NCBI GenBank assembly: GCA_048262715.1
Contig: JBLXEV010000013.1
Location: forward strand, 1 to 64,000
Length of the DNA stretch: 64,000 bases
Direction of reading: 5' to 3'
Source: Albirhodobacter sp048262715
GTDB lineage: Bacteria > Pseudomonadota > Alphaproteobacteria > Rhodobacterales > Rhodobacteraceae
The notes under the pieces are model-generated. The model did not search any database. It saw nothing but the letters and a program-made list of their open reading frames with translations, and was not told the DNA's origin. A program made the position numbers and the translations under genes. Below, in pieces: positions 59,870 through 64,000 of this stretch. Within the stretch, counting starts at the first letter, position 1, and each line of letters begins with the position of its first letter.

Positions 59870-60229
59870 ATGTTGATCCTTGAAAATATCATCTCAGATC
59901 GTGGCTCCAAATACGCGGTGTCAGGGGCTGCTTGCGCTTCCGAGGCGGAGGCGAAGGAGCTGCTGAAAACCCTCAAACGTGAGAAGAAATTCGCCAAGGC
60001 GACCCATAACACATGGGGGCTGATCTGCGGCGATGGGCCGATCAAGAATGATGACGGCGAGGCGGGCGCTGGGATGGTGATCTTGCGGATGCTGGAGCGC
60101 GAGGGGCTGCACGATCATCTGGTGGTGGTCACGCGCTGGTTCGGCGGCAAGCATCTGGGCGGGGATCGGTTCCGCCATGTGCAAGAGGCGGTGCGGATCT
60201 ACCTTGAGGCGCGGGCGAGCCGCGCATGA
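59870..60229 (+). CDS. Short YigZ/IMPACT-family protein
   Basis: A 119-residue protein matching only the N-terminal IMPACT domain: ATHNTWGLICGDG, DDGEAGAGMVILRML and the signature VVVTRWFGGKHLGGDRF (about 85-101). Usual YigZ proteins are about 200 residues with a second domain that is missing here, with no sign of a frameshift. Function unknown; IMPACT proteins are linked to translation control. Confidence 0.85.
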   Translation: MLILENIISDRGSKYAVSGAACASEAEAKELLKTLKREKKFAKATHNTWGLICGDGPIKNDDGEAGAGMVILRMLEREGLHDHLVVVTRWFGGKHLGGDRFRHVQEAVRIYLEARASRA

Positions 60230-60253
60230 AAAAGGCCGCCCCAACGGGCGGCC
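60229..60253 (-). terminator. Terminator after the AGCS symporter gene
   Basis: GGCCGCCC (60234-60241), loop CAAC and GGGCGGCC (60246-60253), followed on the minus strand by a T run from the AAAAA at 60229-60233. It lies between converging genes. Confidence 0.88.
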
Positions 60254-60277
60254 AATCTCGGATCATCTCAGGTTGGT

Positions 60278-61699
60278 TTACTTCAGCGTCCAAGCCTCTT
60301 TGTCGATGTTCAGATCTTTGAAATCATCGGCATTGAAGACCGGCATATCGTTGCCAGCTTTGAGTTGCTTGCGGAAGTCATCCACGACGCGCATCGCGAC
60401 GGGGAAGAGCATCAGCACAGCGATCAGGTTCACCACCGCCAGAAGGCCCATCATCGGATCCGCGAAGAAGAACACCGATGTTGCGTTGGGGGCAGCAGCG
60501 CCGAGGAACACGACCCCCATCACGGCCGCGCGCAGCACATAGACCGCAGCGGGGGCTTTGGTGATCGCGGCAAGGGCGTTTTCGCCAAGGTAGTAGTTGT
60601 AGATCACCGAGGAGAAGGCGAAGAGCAGGATCGCCAGCGTCAGGATGTATTTTGTCCAGTCGCCGAGATGGCTCGCCAGTGCTTGCTGGGTCAGGACAAC
60701 GCCGTCGACACCTTCTGCGCCCGGAACATAGACATCCGACAGCAGGATGATGAAGGCGGTGCATGAGCAGATCACCATCGTATCGATGAAGACCGAGAGC
60801 GATTGCGTGATGCCTTGGCTCACCGGATGGCGAACATAAGCCGTCGCCGCGACGTTCGGGGCGGAGCCGAGGCCCGCCTCGTTCGAGAACAGGCCGCGCC
60901 GCAGGCCCTGCGCGATGGCCGCGCCCATGCCGCCCGCGATGGCCTCGTTATAGCCGAAAGCCGAGGAGACGATATCGCTGAGCACGCGCGGCAGTTCGGT
61001 GATGTTGAGCACGATCACCAGCAAAGCAGCGCCGAGATACAGGATTGCCATGACCGGCACGACAACATCTGCAGCTTTTGCGATCCGGCGGATCCCGCCG
61101 AAGATCACGAGGCCAGTGATGATCGTGACGATCACGCCTGTGATGGTGCGGTCCAGCCCGAGGGATTCTTGCACTGCGCCGGCCATCGTATTGCCTTGGA
61201 AGGCGTTGAAGCCGAGGCCGAAGGCGGCGAGCAGGCAGATCCCGTAAACGATCGCGAGCCAGTTATAGCGCTCGCCCAAGCCACGGCGGATGTAATCCGC
61301 AGGGCCGCCACGGAAGGTGCCATCGCCATCGGGGCGTTTGTAGACCTGTGCGAGGGTGCATTCGATCAACGAGGTTGCCATCCCGACCAGCGCGATGAGC
61401 CACATCCAGAACACAGCGCCCGGACCGCCGATGGAGATCGCCACCGCGACGCCCGCGATATTGCCGCCGCCGACGCGCCCGCCAACGGAGACGAGCAGCG
61501 CCTCACGGGCGGAAATCGAGTTGGGATCGTTCAGATCGTCTTTGCCAGTGAGAACCCGAAACATCCGGCCAAAGAAGCTGAATTGCGCGAAACCGGACAT
61601 GATCGTGATGAAAACGCCGAAGATCACGAGGATCGGAATCAGCGCCCATCCCCATGTCAGGCTGTCCATCAGCCCGAAGAATGATTTGATAAAGTCCAT
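60278..61699 (-). CDS. Alanine/glycine:cation symporter (AGCS family)
   Basis: A 473-residue inner-membrane symporter with about 10 helices. Family features are SARVGGGNIAGVA-like SVGGRVGGGNIAGVAVAISIGGPG (about 75-98), RRGLFSNEAGLGSAPNVAA (about 270) and GVVLTQQAL. It imports alanine or glycine with sodium or protons. ATG 61699 follows GGGAGAGGG; the frame extends to 61747 without support. Confidence 0.93.
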   Translation of the reverse strand: MDFIKSFFGLMDSLTWGWALIPILVIFGVFITIMSGFAQFSFFGRMFRVLTGKDDLNDPNSISAREALLVSVGGRVGGGNIAGVAVAISIGGPGAVFWMWLIALVGMATSLIECTLAQVYKRPDGDGTFRGGPADYIRRGLGERYNWLAIVYGICLLAAFGLGFNAFQGNTMAGAVQESLGLDRTITGVIVTIITGLVIFGGIRRIAKAADVVVPVMAILYLGAALLVIVLNITELPRVLSDIVSSAFGYNEAIAGGMGAAIAQGLRRGLFSNEAGLGSAPNVAATAYVRHPVSQGITQSLSVFIDTMVICSCTAFIILLSDVYVPGAEGVDGVVLTQQALASHLGDWTKYILTLAILLFAFSSVIYNYYLGENALAAITKAPAAVYVLRAAVMGVVFLGAAAPNATSVFFFADPMMGLLAVVNLIAVLMLFPVAMRVVDDFRKQLKAGNDMPVFNADDFKDLNIDKEAWTLK

Positions 61700-61876
61700 G
61701 TATCCCTCTCCCAGAAAGCGGGCTTTGCCCGCATCACGGCCCGCCACCCCCGATGAGGATGCGTGCTCTTTTGGTTAGCCGCGCATGGTGCACGGCGGTG
61801 TACCTTCGTGATCCCTTACCAAGGTCGTAAATGTCCAATGCTGAATCCGCATAGCCGATGTGCATTTCGCATCACG

Positions 61877-62833
61877 CTACCCGAAGACGGACCATCCGGT
61901 AAATCGAATTAACCGTTCTGCGGCGTAGGTTCCGACTTTTGAATTGCCGTAGGCGTTCAATCCCGGTGACCAGATGGCGATGGAGGCGCGACCGGGGGCG
62001 ATCACCAGAATCCCACCACCGACGCCGCTTTTCCCGGGCAGGCCGACGCGGAAGGCGAAATCGCCGGAGCCGTCATAATGGCCGCAGGTCATCATCAGCG
62101 CATTGAGGCGGCGGGCTTTCGCGCGGGTCATCACCTGCGGCGCATGGGGCAATTGCGCGATGGCGCGGCCCGCGCGGGCGAGTTGATCTGTCGTCATCTC
62201 GATGGCGCATTGGTGGAAATAGGTGCCCAGCGTCAGCGCCGGATCGTTGCGCATATTGCCATAGGATTTCAGGTAGTTCGCGAGGGCGATATTGCGAAAA
62301 CCGGTGCGCTCTTCGGAGAGGGCGACATTGCGGTCGATGTGAATATCGTCATCTTCGGCGGCGGCGCAGAGAAAGCCGATCACCTCGCTCAGCGCGTCTT
62401 TCGGGGCGCGATGTTCCAGCAGGGCATCGGTGGTGACCAGCGCGCCCGCGTTGATGAACGGGTTGCGGGGACGGCCATGCTCTTGTTCCAGTAGCAGGAT
62501 GGAATCGAAGCGCGTGCCCGAGGGCTCGCGCCCGACACGGGTCCAGATTTGCTCGCCGACACGGCCCAGAACGCAGGCCAATGTGAAGACTTTCGAGATG
62601 CTCTGGATCGAGAAGCGTTTGGAATGCGCCCCTGCGCAGACCATCGTGCCATCAGCCAGCGCGATCGAGATTGCGAATTGCGCGGGATCGACATCGGCCA
62701 GCTCGGGGATATAGCTGGCGACCTCGCCCCAATCGGCCTGCGCGTGGATATCCTCGACCAAGGCATCGAGGAAGGTTTGCAGCGCCGCGGGATCGACAGG
62801 ACGAGGATCGACGGCAGGCGGCTCAAAGGGCAT
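61877..62833 (-). CDS. glsA: Glutaminase (GlsA family)
   Basis: A 318-residue beta-lactamase-fold glutaminase of usual length. Catalytic features are the SxxK in FSIQSISKVFTLA (about 90), NPFINAGAL (about 140), ERTGFRNIALANYLKSYGN, the YFHQCAIEMT region and GLPGKSGVGGGI. It hydrolyses glutamine to glutamate and ammonia in the cytoplasm. ATG 62833 overlaps the end of the lysR gene by 11 bp. Confidence 0.94.
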   Translation of the reverse strand: MPFEPPAVDPRPVDPAALQTFLDALVEDIHAQADWGEVASYIPELADVDPAQFAISIALADGTMVCAGAHSKRFSIQSISKVFTLACVLGRVGEQIWTRVGREPSGTRFDSILLLEQEHGRPRNPFINAGALVTTDALLEHRAPKDALSEVIGFLCAAAEDDDIHIDRNVALSEERTGFRNIALANYLKSYGNMRNDPALTLGTYFHQCAIEMTTDQLARAGRAIAQLPHAPQVMTRAKARRLNALMMTCGHYDGSGDFAFRVGLPGKSGVGGGILVIAPGRASIAIWSPGLNAYGNSKVGTYAAERLIRFTGWSVFG

Positions 62834-63731
62834 TCTTGGCCTCGTTTTGCAGGGCGGCCCAGATCGCGCCAATCTCGGGGCTGGGGCTGCGCTGGGGGCG
62901 GAAGACACAAATATCGAGATCAAGCGCCCAATCGGCCTCGTCAATCGGGCCGATCACCTTGGCGCTGACCTCATCGACAGCGCTTTGCGGCAGCCAGCCC
63001 ACGCCGTAGCCCGCCGCGATCACCTCTTTGATCACGTCCGACATATCGCATTGCACCTTTACCTTGTAGCTCGGGCGGGTATCGGCGCGCTCCAAGACAT
63101 GCTCGAACAGCCCGCCGAAATAGGCGCGGTGCGAATAGGCGACGAGGGGGAAGGGCGCGCGCGGCGAGCCGGGGAAGCCGAAAGCCGCACGTTTGGCGGG
63201 ATCGAGTGCCGCGTAGGGCATGAAACGATCCCGTCGCAGCACTAGGCGATCATGTTCCGCGAGGCTGACATTCATCGGCAGGGCGAGCGAGTCATGCGCG
63301 AAGAGGATATCGGCATCGCCCGCCAGATAGCGCGCGATCACATCATTCGTGGTGCCGACGGTGACTGAGAAAGACGAGCGCACCTGCCCCTCTAAAACGC
63401 CCAAGACCCGCCGGAATTCCGAACGGGCCAAGACGTTGGGCATTGCGATGCGAACCTGTGACATCACCTCGAACTGGTTGCCACGGATTGAGGACCGCGC
63501 CTCGAGGAGTTTGGAAATCGAGGCGGCGGCACTCTCGACGAATTGCTCGCCCGCCTCGGTCAGCCGAACCGGCACCGCGCCTTTCACGATTAGCGCGGTG
63601 CCGAGCCAATGTTCAAGCGACTGGATCCGACGGCTGAACGCCGCCTGAGACACATTGCGGAATTCCGCCGCCCGCGTGAAGTTTCTCAGCTCCACCAAGG
63701 CGAGGAAATCCTCCAGCCACTTAATGTCCAT
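62823..63731 (-). CDS. LysR-family regulator
   Basis: A 302-residue LTTR: HTH WLEDFLALVELRNFTRAAEFRNVSQAAFSRRIQSLEHWLG (5-43) and a LysR substrate-binding domain (about 90-295). It lies in line between a glutamate dehydrogenase gene and glutaminase, overlapping the latter, so it is likely cotranscribed with both and tied to glutamate/glutamine metabolism. Confidence 0.9.
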   Translation of the reverse strand: MDIKWLEDFLALVELRNFTRAAEFRNVSQAAFSRRIQSLEHWLGTALIVKGAVPVRLTEAGEQFVESAAASISKLLEARSSIRGNQFEVMSQVRIAMPNVLARSEFRRVLGVLEGQVRSSFSVTVGTTNDVIARYLAGDADILFAHDSLALPMNVSLAEHDRLVLRRDRFMPYAALDPAKRAAFGFPGSPRAPFPLVAYSHRAYFGGLFEHVLERADTRPSYKVKVQCDMSDVIKEVIAAGYGVGWLPQSAVDEVSAKVIGPIDEADWALDLDICVFRPQRSPSPEIGAIWAALQNEAKNAL

Positions 63732-63743
63732 TTATGCGCGCCT

Positions 63744-64000
63744 TTAAAGTCCGATTGCGCGATAATATTCCGCAATGCGGGCAATGGAAACGGCATAAGC
63801 GGCGGTGCGCAGGCTGGCATCGGGCAAAGTCTTGTGACGTGCCAGAATATCGTCGAGCGCGCGGACCATAATTTCCTCCAGACCCGAGCGCACGAGATCG
63901 AGTTCGTTGGTCTCGCGGGTGATCTCAAGGCGCATCGCATCGGTGAGCGGGCGGCCCGAGACTTGCTCAAGCGCTGCGGCAAAGACCCCGCCCGTATGGG
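63744..64000 (-). CDS. Glutamate (Glu/Leu/Phe/Val) dehydrogenase, 3' end only
   Basis: The window cuts this gene; only about 85 C-terminal residues are visible (VSGRPLTDAMRLEITRETNE ... LRTAAYAVSIARIAEYYRAI). The LRTAAY...IARIAEYYR ending is typical of glutamate dehydrogenases. It would interconvert glutamate and 2-oxoglutarate plus ammonia. It stops 12 bp before the lysR gene, so gdh-lysR-glsA probably form one operon. Confidence 0.75.
   Translation of the reverse strand, partial: HTGGVFAAALEQVSGRPLTDAMRLEITRETNELDLVRSGLEEIMVRALDDILARHKTLPDASLRTAAYAVSIARIAEYYRAIGL

Overview
The window looks like part of a large extrachromosomal replicon (megaplasmid or chromid) of a GC-rich alphaproteobacterium, most likely a Rhodobacteraceae/Paracoccaceae member. 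The reasons are a DnaA-like plasmid replicase next to parA/parB, uniformly GC-rich codon use, a RibH2-type lumazine synthase, a Mur/Fur-plus-sitABCD locus, and many TRAP and ABC importers paired with GntR regulators. No rRNA, tRNA, transposase, phage gene or CRISPR array was seen. All calls come from reading the sequence; no database search was run.

Layout. 0-5.3 kb is the replication and partition module: a replicase on the minus strand, an 880-bp gene-free region with short GGGGGACA/TGTCCCC repeats, parA-parB, and five copies of a perfect 16-bp palindrome (CTTCCCCGCGGGGAAG) that are probably parS. 5.3-10.2 kb holds tex, a phosphohexomutase and an asparaginase. 10.2-20.6 kb is one long minus-strand operon: a PotABCD-like importer (two ATPases, two permeases, two binding proteins of which one has no signal peptide), two SDR dehydrogenases, a NodB-fold amidohydrolase, a CobW-type GTPase and a small Cys-rich protein, facing a double-winged-helix GntR regulator. 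22.0-26.7 kb is a TRAP transporter with an isocitrate-lyase-family enzyme and a D-lyxose-isomerase-like cupin. 27.0-33.1 kb is a complete ribose locus (rbsBACDK plus a LacI regulator) behind a 20-bp palindromic operator. 33.1-35.0 kb has a PepSY membrane protein and a small CPFCH protein. 35.1-39.2 kb is Fur/Mur and sitABCD. 39.3-39.9 kb is an FMN riboswitch and ribH.

40.1-48.5 kb is a sugar-acid locus: a TRAP transporter, two GntR regulators, a zinc dehydrogenase, a UxaB/UxuB-type reductase and UxaA, which together fit L-galactonate or hexuronate breakdown towards 2-keto-3-deoxygluconate. 48.7-53.4 kb is amino-acid metabolism (Cys/Met PLP enzyme, Lrp, tdh-kbl, XRE-cupin regulator). 53.5-56.1 kb is mprF. 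56.3-59.8 kb is puuB-puuA with a divergent GntR regulator and shared operator-like sites. 59.9-64.0 kb has a short YigZ protein, an AGCS symporter, glutaminase, a LysR regulator and the 3' end of a glutamate dehydrogenase gene. The replicon therefore mostly carries uptake and catabolism of amines, amino acids, sugars and sugar acids. The large operon at 10-20 kb is the best candidate for an undescribed pathway.
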